From Annona cherimola (lineage: Eukaryota; Streptophyta; Magnoliopsida; Magnoliales; Annonaceae): a stretch of 64,000 nt of DNA. Where the stretch lies: positions 54,608,012 to 54,672,011 of the forward strand of contig CM059971.1 of assembly GCA_030490835.1 (NCBI GenBank), written 5' to 3'. The translations under genes were made by a program, and so were the position numbers. Shown here piece by piece: positions 39,139-50,147 of the stretch; positions within the stretch are counted from its first letter, which is position 1, and each line of letters begins with the position of its first letter. The notes beneath the pieces are model-generated. The model made no database searches and was not told the DNA's origin. It was given only the letters and a program-made list of their open reading frames with translations.

Positions 39139-40676
39139 ATGGTGCTAAGAGCTGTCTCCAAACCCTCTAAATTACTCATCTCAAGACAATGTAGATCTAA
39201 CACTGGCGAGGGGGTGCCCCGTCGGCAATGAACGCCGTCTAAATGGGTTAGGGAAGAAGCTACTCCATCTGTGGGACGTCGAGTGCGATTCCTAGAAGGA
39301 AACCCATCTTCATCTGCACCCCGACAGGAGACTTCAAATTTAGGTTCAAGCAGTGACACAGAACAGCAAGAAATTGGCAAGGAACGCCGACACAGAAGGG
39401 GCAAGTTCTGAAAATGCCCACTACATATTTTAGAACTGAAAAGCAACACAACCGATTCTATTGACACTTCTATGAGCGTAAAATTTTTGTCCCTAAGATT
39501 ATAGATTTCAAGTTTTTAGTGATTTTGAATTTGGGATTGAAGAATTATTGGATTTCCAAGGTTAGACTAGCCTATTAAAGGCAGATGACAGGATATATCC
39601 TGATCTAACAAGAATCTTCTATTACCTATGGGATCAGGAGTACTATATCACCTTTGTAAAGGGGACTGAGAAAAATTTGGGCATAGGAAATTCTACCTGC
39701 AGAAAAATGCAATCCATCGAATTGCAAACATTTTGGAAGTCCTTGAAGAAAATGAGAGGATTCCAGAGGGGTTGTCACTCACACAGATGTACAACCAACT
39801 GACAAACAACAATAAGTACCATTCGGGGATTAAGTTTCTTCATTACATAGATTTATCTCCCAGACTCTGGGTTCTCAGGCTTCTAATTGCACATTGTATT
39901 TATTCCAAAGGAGGAGGCCGAAATCGATTGAATCCACAAGAGGCAAAGATTCTATGGAAAGTTACAAATCGGGTCAAGGTCAGCCTACCCCGCTTGTTGT
40001 TGGAAGCTCTGGCATCCAAAAAAGAGAATCCACGAAGAGTATTACCTTATGGGACATGGATTACCAAAATCATGAGTTTCCTTGGTATTGATCTGGATGG
40101 AGAGCCATTCGAGGTCCTAAAGCCCACTAATGCCATGAACCGAGCTCTTTTGACCCGAATGAAGATCAATCTTGAAGAATTCCGGGCCAAGAGACAATGG
40201 AAAATGATGGGCCATGCAGATCAGCCCGAAGCAGTGGGTGGTCACCCTGAGGGGGAGCAACCACCACAGTCACCACAGTAGGAGGCGATTCCATCTCCAC
40301 CGCCTGCACCGGCTAAGCCCGCATCACCACAGTCCCATGGCTTTTGCTCTCCATGAGGTTCCCAAATCGCCATTCCTCATCCATATTCACCGAATTAGTC
40401 TGCCTCTGTTAACACTATCCAGGATCATCTCAAGCAGATGGAAGACCGACTTATGCAACAGTTGGCGGGCATTCACACGGCGATGATGGAGATGCATACT
40501 CGCCAAGACAAAATGGATCAAGAACTACACACCATCAAGTATAGACTCGCATCGGGAAGCAGTCGTGGTCGCCCAATTCCGAGTATACCTGATTTTGATC
40601 CTTATTTTGGAGAGTCTGTGAGAGCCGAACCCACTGTTCAGGCTTTCTCATCCTTCTATTCATCTGCCCATATCTG
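39139..40676 (+). pseudogene. Copia-2 env-position ORF
   Basis: The ATG at 39139 follows a 480-bp CT-rich leader. It shares GEGVPRRQ with copia-1, has a stop at 39229, then decayed sequence, then an open 182-codon stretch (39733-40281) holding EGLSLTQMYNQL, SPRLWVLRLLIAHC and YGTWITKIM. A Pro-rich segment and the C-terminal helix (40438-40560, MEDRLMQQLAGIHTAMMEM) follow. It is collinear with 10368-11778. Conservation of this region in two copies shows that it belongs to the family, but neither copy is intact. No signal peptide or membrane span is visible. Confidence 0.72.
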
Positions 40677-41101
40677 ACCTATCCTTCTTACCTATTCCCC
40701 ATCCTACCCTATCACTGCGTTTCAATTTTCCAAATCCAGATTTCCTTATCTCCTTTTTTATTCTTTGACAAAAAGGGGAGAGAGAGATTTGAGTGGTTTA
40801 GGACTTAATTTGTTTTTTTGGGTTGGGTAGCATGTACATTTAGGTCATTTGCATTTTCTTTTTGATTTACATTATATACACATGATTGGATATATATATA
40901 TAACATGTTTTGTGTTTTGAAATTGCAATGATTGAATGTTTGGAATGCATGATTCTTTGGTTGATCCATTTAAATTTGAAATACAATGACAATGCAATAT
41001 GTATGCTCTAAACACTAAAACAAGTATAATATGTTATTTTTGAAAGAAAATGAAAGGTATATCTCAAATTGGTTTTGTCAATCATCAAAAAGGGGGAAGA
41101 T

Positions 41102-42802
41102 TGTTAGAATTAAAGGCAAATTAAGCACAATCCATATTTTGATGATTAACAACTCAATTCGAGAATATTTTTGGTACTAATGTGGTTTTCTAAGCTTTGT
41201 TAAAGGATAAAAACTCAACTTTAAGAACATAGCAGACCAAGTTGCAATCCCAAGTTGACTTAGCCATCGACTTAGGTGAAGTCGATTCCCAAGTCCACCC
41301 CAAGATCGACTTCAGATGATAAAAACCTTCTAGCGCTGATTTTGGGCACAAGGACAGATGAAGTCGCATTCAAAGTCAACTCCACCTACGAATTAGGTGA
41401 AGTCGCAGACCCAAGATGACTCCACAATCGACTTCAGAAGATCAAAACCTTCCAGCGTTGAATTTGGGCTCGGAGACAGGTGAAGTCATAGACGAAGCCG
41501 ACTCCACCTGCGACTTGGGTGAAGTCGCATTCCCATGTCGACTCTGCAATGCGACTTGAGTGAAGTTGAACCTCAAGTCAACCCAAACATGCAACTTGAG
41601 TCAAGCTGAAGGCCAAGATAACCCAAGCAAGCAAATGGCCATGACAAGAATCATTCAAAATGGAATATTATTAAAGGGAAAACTATGAACTATATCTTTG
41701 GACCTTAAATTCAAAGAAGGCAAATCATTTTAGATCAAGGCCACAAGGATAAACTACTCAAGAGGAGAAGTAGATGCTAAGTCTCAAGACCAAACATTGA
41801 AAATCAAGGATATAAATTGAAAAAAAAAGATATGAGAGGAAAATGAAGCATCAAAGATCACTTTCAAAATATCCAAGTTCCAAGATATGCACATAGCAGG
41901 TGAAGTTGCACCCGAAGTCGACTCCACCTGCGACTTGGGTCAGGTCCAAGACCAAGTCGGCTTGAGATGGAACTTGAAGTGAACGCTGAAGACCAAAGTC
42001 GCACCCGAAGTCGACTCCAACTTGCGACTCGGGTGAATTTGCATCCGAAGTCGACTCCACATGCGACTTGGTTCGCAACGGTCGGAAAAATTTGAACATT
42101 GGCGCATTAGATGCGCGCCACCTACCACCAAACGTTCGAATTTACTCCACCATTATAAAAGAGCATTAAAGAGGATGAGCTAGAGGTTAGAGAAGCATTC
42201 ATTAAGCTCACCTTCCACTCTCTCTAACATTAAAGTGATCTACACCAACTTCAAGTGAAGAACTTTGCTCCAACTTGCTGAAAGCGTCATTGTTGATCAT
42301 ACCATTCTCAACAAGTTCTTCCACGAGCTGAAACTGCCTACGCAAACCTTTAAAGTGTAGTTTATTCTGTTTGATTCATTATTTGTCTTTAACACTTGGT
42401 TTGATATTGGAAATCGAAACCAAGTGAAGGCAAAGTAGTGTTGTGACTTGAGTGTGACTCGTCACCTACTTGTGCTGTATTTGTGCAAGCCTCCTAGAGC
42501 TGAAATCTAGAAGAGAGCTGCTGCTCTAGTTGTTTTTAAAAATCCAATAGTAGAACCCAAGTCACAACAGGTGTGAGCTTGGAAGAGTGGAGTAGGGAAG
42601 GTTGCCCAAACCACTATAAAATTGTGTCTATTGTTGTGGCTTGCTCAACTGCTTTTATTACTTTATTTCTCTTCATATTCTCTGCTTGTTTCGTTAAGGG
42701 GATTAAATTAAATAAGGAGAAAGTTTTTGTTTACGTAAAAATTTTAAAATATCCAATTCACCCGTCCCCTCTTGGGTTGTTGTCATAAACTCGGGACCAA
42801 CA
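41102..42802 (+). repeat. 3' LTR of copia-2
   Basis: This LTR has 1,701 bp, begins TGTTAG (one change from TGTTGG) and ends CCAACA. The purine tract AAAAAGGGGGAAGA lies just before it at 41088-41101. TATAAAAG is at 42154. Confidence 0.92.
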
Positions 42803-42807
42803 TAGAG
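42803..42807. repeat. Target-site duplication of copia-2, right copy (TAGAG)
   Basis: Exact copy of 32588-32592, after the end of the 3' LTR. Confidence 0.9.
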
Positions 42808-43349
42808 GAGTCTACGAGCAGGGCTCCTAAAGGCTGGGTATTATTAGCCCCTTGCCATGACTCACAGTCAATCCCAGAGGTACCCACCGACCACATTAGC
42901 GCATGGGATCTCCAGAACTTTTGGGACCAAATTCCCGCTCCCACACTTCCCGACCTAGGTCCATGTGTCGGTTTGCCGATGGATGTATTCCATTTTAACA
43001 TAAAGTGAGTTGGGAACACATCCGCCAGAGGGAGAAGGAAGTTGCCATAGCTATGGAGCAATGACGTGCTCTAGGTGTATTAGAAAGGCCTTCCACACCC
43101 GGCCCCGATGAGGTTATACTAAGGGTAGTGGAAAGTGATGGTGAGCCCATGAACATGGATAGTGATAGCGATGGTGAGGACCCTGTGGAAGAGCACCTCG
43201 AATCAGAAGAGGAGGAGAGTGATGATGAGAATAGCGAGGAAGAAAACCTTCCCGACTGGTCCGACACTAGCACCATCACCGAGGAACCTACACAGGTGCA
43301 GCCTAGCCGTAGGCGTTACCTTAGGGGAAGAGGTCCTAGTATGCGATGA

Positions 43350-43833
43350 AGGTTTTTCTTTGTTCATGAATATGTATAAATTATGGCTGATGATACTTTG
43401 TTTGCCAGATAGTTTGACATGTATATAAGTGTGGTATGTTATCATATGATGAAACTTTGGTTTCAAGATGGAATTCTTAACTATGTGAATGATATGAATA
43501 TAAGAATGGTTATGATTAAAAGGTTATGTTTAAGAATTGCAAAGGCATGAAATAACTATGATTAAGAATTTTAAATGTAGGAAAGGAATGGGTATGAATG
43601 TTAATAAGTAATTATGAATGAATATGAATGTTTATGTGATAACTATGAATGATTATGAATGTTGACAAGTGATTATAAAAGATTTTGAATGACCATGAAT
43701 ATTATGGATGCTTATGTTGATAAATGATGGAATATGACATGATTGATGTTGTGTTGCATAAAATGATATGGCTATGATAAACTAACCATATGATAATGAT
43801 ATAAGTATGATATGACCTAACCCTAACCATGAA
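43350..43833. repeat. AT-rich spacer with degenerate TATGAATG repeats
   Basis: This 480-bp stretch between the extra ORF and gag is built of loose TATGAATG/TTATGAATG/TATGATTA phrases without a fixed period. No coding content is seen. It could be an intron or a leader between two ORFs of the gypsy element. Confidence 0.45.
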
Positions 43834-45118
43834 TGAAGGTTATGAGATGTGCTTTTGATATATTCAGAATAAGCACCATGGTTGATATGAGGTTAAGGGT
43901 GAGGCAAAACAAAGGAAAAGGGATAGCCAGCGAGGAATTCCCCAGCCAACATGAAGTTGGAGAGACAAGCGGTAAATCTACAAGGCCTGGACTGGGAACA
44001 AGCAGGCAAAACCTGAGGACTCGTCAAAGACAAGAGGACCTAAGCCCGGAACAAAATGTGGAAGGAGAACATGAATCCAGACAGGTCAGGCCAATAGAGG
44101 AAAGAGTAGTTGCGACTGTAAATGAAGTCATGCAGCAAGCTACATGTGATTGGGCAACCCGAACTGCAGATATAATCTAAGGCTTGTGGGAAAGGACCCA
44201 ACAAGCACAGTTGGACAGCAATGAAAGAGGAGGACTCCCTCCAACGGCTAACCCTACCCCCACACAGGCACCTATAGGAGATGAAAATCAACTGATTGAG
44301 GCAGATAGAAGGGCTATTAACGCATTCCTAGCTCACCAGCACCTATAAGAGATGAAAATCAACTGATTGAGGCAGATAAATTGCTATTAACGCATTCCTA
44401 GCTCAACGACCTCCCAAGTTCTCAGGAGAACCCAACCCCGTACAGGTTGAGCAGTGGATGACAGAAATCAAAAAGCTGTTTAGGATATCTCTGTGCAATG
44501 ATAGGCAAAAGGTATTATGTGTCACTCATCTATTGGCTAAGAATGCCCATGAGTGGTGGAAGACCATGCTAATCACAACGCCACACCCAGAGGAAGTGAC
44601 ATGGCAGACCTTTGTTGAGGAGTTCAATATAGAGTACCTTCCAGTGGGACTGCAAAGTCAAAAGGTAATTGAATTTGAGAGATTTTACCAAGAGAGGATG
44701 TCAGTCACGAAATATACCACTAAGTTCAATTACTTAGTAAGAAGGGAGGCGTGAGAAAAGGAAAAAGAACCCTTAAGAAGAAAAGCCCTCCAATCTGCAA
44801 GAAATGCCAAAGGCGCCATTTAGGCGAGTGTCTGAAGGGTTCAAACAGGTGCTACAAATGTGGGCAGATAGGGCACATAGCCAAGGAATGTGAAACGGGA
44901 GAGGCTAAGGTTATCAAATGCTATGTTTGTGATCAGGTAGGGCACATTGCCCCAAATTGTCCAAACAAGGCACAAATGTCGCAAAGGCGTGGAAGACTGG
45001 CCCAACTAAGGATAGTCGGAGCAGTTAACCGACAGGGTACCTCTACAAATCCAGTGCATGCCTTGACCCAGACGGAGTCACAGGAGCAAGAGAAAAAGGT
45101 GGTTACAGGTATGGTTTA
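43834..45118 (+). pseudogene. Gag of the large gypsy element
   Basis: The likely start is the ATG at 43878 (MVDMRLRVRQNKGKG), within an open stretch that begins at 43833. A Glu/Arg-rich N-terminus leads to a stop near 44178, then a 71-bp tandem duplication (44270-44340 and 44341-44407) that adds a frameshift. The retrotrans_gag core follows at 44400-44754 (PPKFSGEPNPVQVEQWM, AHEWWKTM, FNIEYLP, F..FYQERMSV), then two CCHC knuckles at 44850-44970 (CYKCGQIGHIAKEC, CYVCDQVGHIAPNC). The order and motifs are those of Ty3/gypsy gag. Confidence 0.87.
44270..44407. repeat. 71-bp tandem duplication inside gypsy gag
   Basis: ACCTATA.GAGATGAAAATC...CATTCCTAGCTCA occurs twice in direct succession (44270-44340 and 44341-44407) with a few substitutions and a small indel. 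It is specific to this copy and disrupts the reading frame. Confidence 0.85.
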
Positions 45119-45125
45119 AATTTTA

Positions 45126-45404
45126 AGAAATTCGGCAATAACTTTGTTTGATTCTGGTGCTACCCATTTATTCATAGCTTGTCAATATGTAACCACACAT
45201 GCACTGCCTGTAGAGAAAACTAATAAGATTATTCACATAGAATTCCCCATCTATAGGTTAGCTAGCTCTAGCCAAGTATGTAAAGCATGCCCGATTAGCA
45301 TAGGGTCTATGATCTTAGAAGCCGACCTAATCCTATTTGCCAATTATCGAGTTCAACGTAATTCTGAGAATAGATTGGCTAAGCCAATGGGGAGCCACCT
45401 TTGA
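45126..45404 (+). pseudogene. Aspartic protease of the large gypsy element
   Basis: The catalytic LFDSGATH motif is present, with DSG at 45150-45158, and the following FIACQYVTTHAL-type stretch fits retroviral-type protease of Ty3/gypsy. The reading ends with a stop at 45402. It is continuous in order with the gag knuckles upstream and RT downstream. Confidence 0.82.
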
Positions 45405-45624
45405 TTGTAAGAACAAGAAATGCAATTTGAAGCGACTCCAGAAAAGGATGTAGCCATTCGTAAGCTAAGGTAGCTTGAAGATTCCACTATACTGATATCA
45501 TCCATGAAATTGGCTAAGATGATCCGCCAACAATGCCAAGTCTATTTAGTATCAGTTAGTGTAAAAGAAGGAAAGGAGGTGGAGATAGATCAAATTTCGG
45601 TGGTTAAAAAATTTCAAATGTTTT

Positions 45625-46194
45625 TTGAAGGAATTAACTATGTTACCTCTGGAAAGGGAGATGGATATGATGATTGATATCATACTGAGCGCGACCCCAA
45701 TATCTAAGACTCCCTATCGAATGGCACCAGTTGAGATGATGGAGTTGAGAAATCAAATACAGGAGCTTTTGGATAAAGGTTTTATCAGACCCAGTGTATC
45801 GTCTTGAGGAGCTTCGGTGCCATTTGTAAGAAAAAAGGATGGAAATTTAAGGTTATGTATTGATTACAGAGAGTTGAACAGGGTTACCGTAAAGAACAAG
45901 TACCCGTTGCAAAGAATTGATTATCTATTCGATCAATTGAAAGGAGCAACAACCTTCTCCAAAATAGACTTACAGTCAAGGTACCATTAGTTGAGGATAA
46001 GTCCTACCGATGTTCACGAAATGACTTTTCAAACTAGGTATGGAAATTACGAATTTTTGGTGATGCCTTTTGGGCTCACTAATGCCCCTATTGTATTTAT
46101 GGATATGATCAACAGAGTATTTCTGGATTACTTGGATCAATTTATTGTGGTATTCATCGACGATATCCTGATTTACTCAAGGTCAGAGAAATAA
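45625..46194 (+). pseudogene. Reverse transcriptase of the large gypsy element
   Basis: RT motifs appear in order: [44 protein letters not shown] (about 45855-45911), [12 protein letters not shown] and MPFGLTNAP (46063-46089). The catalytic FIDD is at 46153-46164. Stops fall at 45805, about 45987 and 46192. The family version is a continuous domain of about 250 residues. Confidence 0.9.
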
Positions 46195-46246
46195 TATGAG
46201 GTTCATCTTCGAAGGGTACTAGAAAGGCTAAGAAAGGAAAAGTTAT

Positions 46247-47215
46247 ATGCAAATTAAAGAAATGCAAGTTTTGGTTAAAGTAGCATTTCTAGGGCATATA
46301 ATATCAGAAAAAGGAATCCAAATTGACCCTCAAAAGATTGAAGCAGCGCTGAAGTGGTCAAGGTCAACAACCATTACGGAAATCATAAGTTTTCTAGGGT
46401 TTCCTGGCTACTATAGAAGATTTGTCGAGGGTTTCTCACAGTTATCAGCTCCATTAACAAGGTTGACCCGAAAAGGAGTCAAGTATGTATGGTCTGAGAA
46501 ATGTAAATGCAATTTTCAGGAATTGAAGCAACGGTTGATAGAAGCACCTATCCTAACCCTACTTGAAGGAATCGAAGGATTTGTGGTTTATAGCGATGCT
46601 TCAAGGTAGGCATTAGGATGAGTATTGATGCAAAGAGGAAAGGTGATAGCTTATGCATCTCGACAGTTAAAGCCTAATGAGGTAAGCTACCCCACTCATG
46701 ACTTAGAGTTAGCAGCAGTGGTATTTGTCTTAAAAATTTTGATACACTATCTGTATGGTGCTAGGTGCGAGATTTACACAGATCACAAGAGTCTTAAGTA
46801 TATTTTCACTCAAAAGGAGTTGAATATGAGGCAGATAAGATGGCTCGAATTATTAAAGGATTACGATCTAGAGATATTATACCATCCGGGTAAGGCAAAT
46901 GTGGTAGCTGATGCATTGAGTAAAAATGCCAGCATAGCACACCTTATCACAAAGGAAGAAGGGTTGCTTCGAGAAATGAGACAATTAGAATTGATTATAT
47001 GTCCACCTGGAATTCAAGCAAGGTTGTCACAAATGCACATACAATCTTCCCTATTTGAACAGATTAAAACTGCACAGCAAAAGGATTCAGACCTACATAC
47101 ACATGTAGAAAAGATGAGGAAAAAGGGATTGAAGGAATTTGCCACTGATGAACAGGGTATGTATCGGTACAATGGTCACCTTTGCATACCTAATTCAGTT
47201 GAATTAAAAGAATAG
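46247..47215 (+). pseudogene. RT thumb, RNase H and integrase N-terminus of the large gypsy element
   Basis: The open stretches 46247-46609 and 46625-47215 carry FLGHIISEKGIQIDP, FLGFPGYYRRFVEGFS, the RNase H opening VVYSDAS (46581-46601), [20 protein letters not shown] and [14 protein letters not shown] (46880-46922). A TAG at 46607 and a TGA near 46618 separate them. The right part leads into the integrase zinc finger. Confidence 0.9.
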
Positions 47216-47684
47216 GTACTCAAGGAGGCGCATTTTTCGTCATTCTCTATGCATCTAGGGGGCACTAAGATGTATCAGGATCTCAAGAAAGGATATTGGT
47301 GGAGTAGTATGAAAAGAGAGATCGTTGAATACTTAGCTAAGTGCTTAACATGTCAAAGGGTGAAGGCAGATCACCAACGAATGCCTGAAAAACTACGGTC
47401 CTTGGAAGTTCCTGAGTGGAAATGGGATGACGTCAAGATGGAATTTATTGAAGGACTGCTTAAAATGCAGATGGGAAATGACTCTATATGGGTAATAGTG
47501 GATCGATTGTCAAAAGTTGCACATTTTATACCCATAAAGAGAACATTTTCGACAGAAACGCTGGCCAAGGTGTATTACAAGGAGATAGTATAACTCCATG
47601 GAGTGCCTAAGTCGATAATATCCGATTGAGATGCAATATTTATGTCTCGATTTTGGAAGAGTTTGCACAAAACCCTAGGCACCT
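47216..47684 (+). pseudogene. Integrase of the large gypsy element, left part
   Basis: The zinc finger holds MHLGGTKMYQDLKKGYWW and CLTCQRVKAD (47340-47370). At the first catalytic position the sequence reads KMEFIEGL (about 47437), Glu instead of the Asp of MDF, while the second Asp is kept in IISD (about 47617-47628). The reading breaks at 47684, where a solo LTR is inserted, and resumes at 52291. Confidence 0.85.
47680..47684. repeat. Target-site duplication of the gypsy solo LTR, left copy (CACCT)
   Basis: CACCT precedes TGTGAAACC. The right copy at 52286-52290 reads CACCC, one mismatch. Confidence 0.65.
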
Positions 47685-48458
47685 TGTGAAACCCCAAATT
47701 TAGGAACGTGTATGAAACCATAGAATTATAAACCTTAGGTAATGTAATGATATTTATATGAAATATATATTAATGATATTTTGCAATATATGGAATTGGA
47801 GGATTAAATAGCTAATTATGGAATGTTAATTCGGATGAATAGTAAACGTGAATAGTGAAACGTGAATAGTAAATGTGGGATTAAGGAATACGCTAAGTTA
47901 ATCACTTTGAATTAACTTAATCATAAAAGACGAAAAAGGAAGCTTTTCATTAAAGGATAAAAGTGCTTTTTGGATTGAAATAATAATTTTTGAATTTTTA
48001 TGGATTTTTTTGAAGAAAATGAAGAAAATTTCATATCTTACAATCCGGATGTCGGATTGAGATGAATTTTTTTATGGATAGCCAAAATATGATGATGGAC
48101 ATGATAAATGGTCCGAGATTGATTAAAAATCATAAATTAAGAGTCAAGATTGAATGTCATTTAAGGATCAAAAAAGCACTTGTGCTTTTTCATTAATTAA
48201 AGATTTGACTTTGATAATTTTAATTAAGTAAAAGGCATTTTCATTAAATGAAAATCAGCAAAAAGTCAAGGAGAATATTGGACGTGAACAGTACCTAGGA
48301 GTTGGAGCAAAAATCAATGGTTAAGATTAAAGCTTATCATGCGGTGAATGGTTGAGATTAATTTGGAATAAAAAATGATTTTTCATAAAAAAAAACCCCA
48401 TAAATAATTAGTAGTAGTGGTTGAAAATAGGGGCTGGCACAAGCTCAATGATATGGTG

Positions 48459-48463
48459 GAAAT
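48459..48463. repeat. Target-site duplication of the copia solo LTR, left copy (GAAAT)
   Basis: GAAAT is repeated exactly at 50143-50147. Confidence 0.88.
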
Positions 48464-50142
48464 TGTTGGTCCCGAGTTGATGGCAATTACCCAAGAGGGG
48501 AGGGTGAATTGGGTATTTAAGAATTTAAAACTTTAATTAGAGATTTTACCCCGGTTTAGTTTAATCCCTTTTAATGAAACAAATAGAAAGCAATAAGACA
48601 ATGAAAGCTGAAAAGAAAAACAGTAAACAATATTTATAGTGGTTCGAGCAACCTTCCCTACTCTACTCTTCCAAGCTCACACTCCCTTGTGACTTGGGTT
48701 CCACTATGTATTCCGCGAATACAACTAGAGTCTCCACTCTCTTCTAGATTCTAGCTCTAGGGGGCATATACAACCATAACCTCCGCTCTCTTCTAGATTC
48801 TAGCTCTAGGAGGCGTATACAACAAATAGCACAAGTAGATGACGAGTTCCACTCCAATCACAACCCTACTTTGCTATAGCTTGGTTTGAAACACCAAAAT
48901 CAAACCAAGCACCAAAAACCAAATAATAAGATGAAATAGAAGAAATCTACACTTTACAGATTTGTGTAGCAAGTTTCAGCTCGAGGAAGAATCTGTAGAA
49001 GCAACGAATCGTATTGCGTTGAAGCAAACAGCAACTTTGAAGATCGTTCTTCCTTTGAAAGTATCTAAATCATTCAATTGTAGAAGAAAGTGAGATAAAA
49101 CTCTTAGTAGCACTTCTTTTCTCTTTTTCAGCTCTTTCTTGTGTATTTCCACATTTGCTTGAGTGTTTATATATAGAGGAGGGAGAATTTTGAACGTAAT
49201 AGAGTTGGTTGGAGCGTAATAAATGTTCCAACGTTCAAAAATTCGAACGTTATGCCTCTAAATCGCGGGTGGAGTCGACTTCGTGTGCGACTTCACCCAA
49301 GTCGCATGCTGGAGTCGACTTTGTGTGCGACTTCAGCTGTTCTTCAGTTTCCAAGTCTTTCCTCTGGGTCGACTTGGTCTGAGACTTGGTTTCAAGTCGA
49401 TCTTGGAGTCGACTTCGGGTGCGACTTAGCTTCTTCCATTTGCCAACTTTGTTGAAGTGTCTCTTGCTTGCTTAACTTCTTCTTCTTGTCTTGTTTTTCA
49501 ATTTCTTTGAGCTTACTTGTACAAAATCCTTTTTCTTTAAGCTTGGAGAACTTGTCGAACTTAAATCTTGTATTAGCAATTCCAACTTTGGTTTGGGATG
49601 ATCGAATTCATGTACCTTGCTTGCTTTAAACTTGAATTGGTCTTCATATATTAAGTTTGATTCAAGTTTATCTTGAAGTCAGCTTGTCCTTCGACTTGAT
49701 TTTGAAATTTTGTCCTGCCAAGTTGAAGTTGATGCTGAAGTCGACTTTGCCTGCGACTTCACCCAAGTCGCATGTGGAGTCGACTTCGGTTGCGACTTCA
49801 GAAGTTTTGCTACCCAATTTCAACGCTGGAAAGAAATTGCTGCTTGAAGTCGATACTGGAGTCGACTTCATCTGCGACTTTGGTTGTTCTGCTCTCCAAA
49901 ATCAACGCTGGAAGAAAAGTGTCCTTTGAAGTCGAAGATGGAGTCGACTTGAGAGATCGACTTGGCCTAAGTCGATGTCTGAGTCGACGTGAGCTGCGAC
50001 TTGACTTGTTCTGTTTTGTATATTTCATTTTTATAACTTTGAACATTTGCACAAAACTCATTAGTAGCTAATATTTACCCAAATTGAGTTGTTAATCATC
50101 AAAACACATGGTTTGGATATTTTTTATTAATTCTTTCCAACA
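48464..50142 (-). mobile_element. Solo LTR of the Sirevirus-like copia family, minus strand
   Basis: These 1,679 bp begin TGTTGGTCCCGAG and end TTCCAACA, the reverse-complement form of the copia LTR ends, and are flanked by a perfect 5-bp TSD. The GTCGAC/TGCGACTT array is seen at 49270-49440 and 49740-50000, and a minus-strand TATA at 49166-49175. It holds the doubled TCTAGATTCTAGCTCTAGG segment (48738-48830), as in copia-3. No internal coding region is present. Confidence 0.92.
49166..49175 (-). promoter_or_regulatory. TATA box of the copia solo LTR
   Basis: On the minus strand TATATATAAA, placed between the motif array and the R/U5 region as in the other LTRs. Confidence 0.5.
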
Positions 50143-50147
50143 GAAAT
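50143..50147. repeat. Target-site duplication of the copia solo LTR, right copy (GAAAT)
   Basis: Exact copy of 48459-48463. Confidence 0.88.

Larger units (their letters stand above)
32593..42802 (+). mobile_element. Copia-2: complete-ended Sirevirus-like element lacking the RT core
   Basis: The element is 10,210 bp with LTRs at 32593-34280 and 41102-42802, a perfect TSD, a PBS at 34283 and a purine tract before the 3' LTR. The internal order is as in copia-1, but the interval that holds the RT core (8114-8918 in copia-1) is absent at 37608/37609. It is therefore non-autonomous in structure as well as through stops. It inserted in the extra ORF of the large gypsy element. Confidence 0.93.
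32366..43349 (+). pseudogene. Extra ORF upstream of gag in the gypsy element, split by copia-2
   Basis: Part 1 is 32366-32592: ATG, MEDKQKAVMSVEELKREMEEEEHRRR..., a charged helical start then a Pro-rich stretch, with a TAG at 32573. Part 2 is 42808-43349: a Pro/Trp-containing segment (SAWDLQNFWDQIPAP), a frameshift near 43005, then a strongly acidic Asp/Glu/Ser region (43140-43250) and an Arg-rich end RRRYLRGRGPSMR before TGA. Removing copia-2 and one TSD copy joins the two parts. About 255 codons are implied. No known domain is recognised. It is separated from gag by 480 bp of AT-rich spacer. An extra ORF before gag is described for Tat/Ogre elements but is not typical of chromoviruses. Confidence 0.55.

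Noticed and set aside
39129..39467. Minus-strand 112-codon frame
   Set aside because: Antisense shadow of the copia-2 third ORF.
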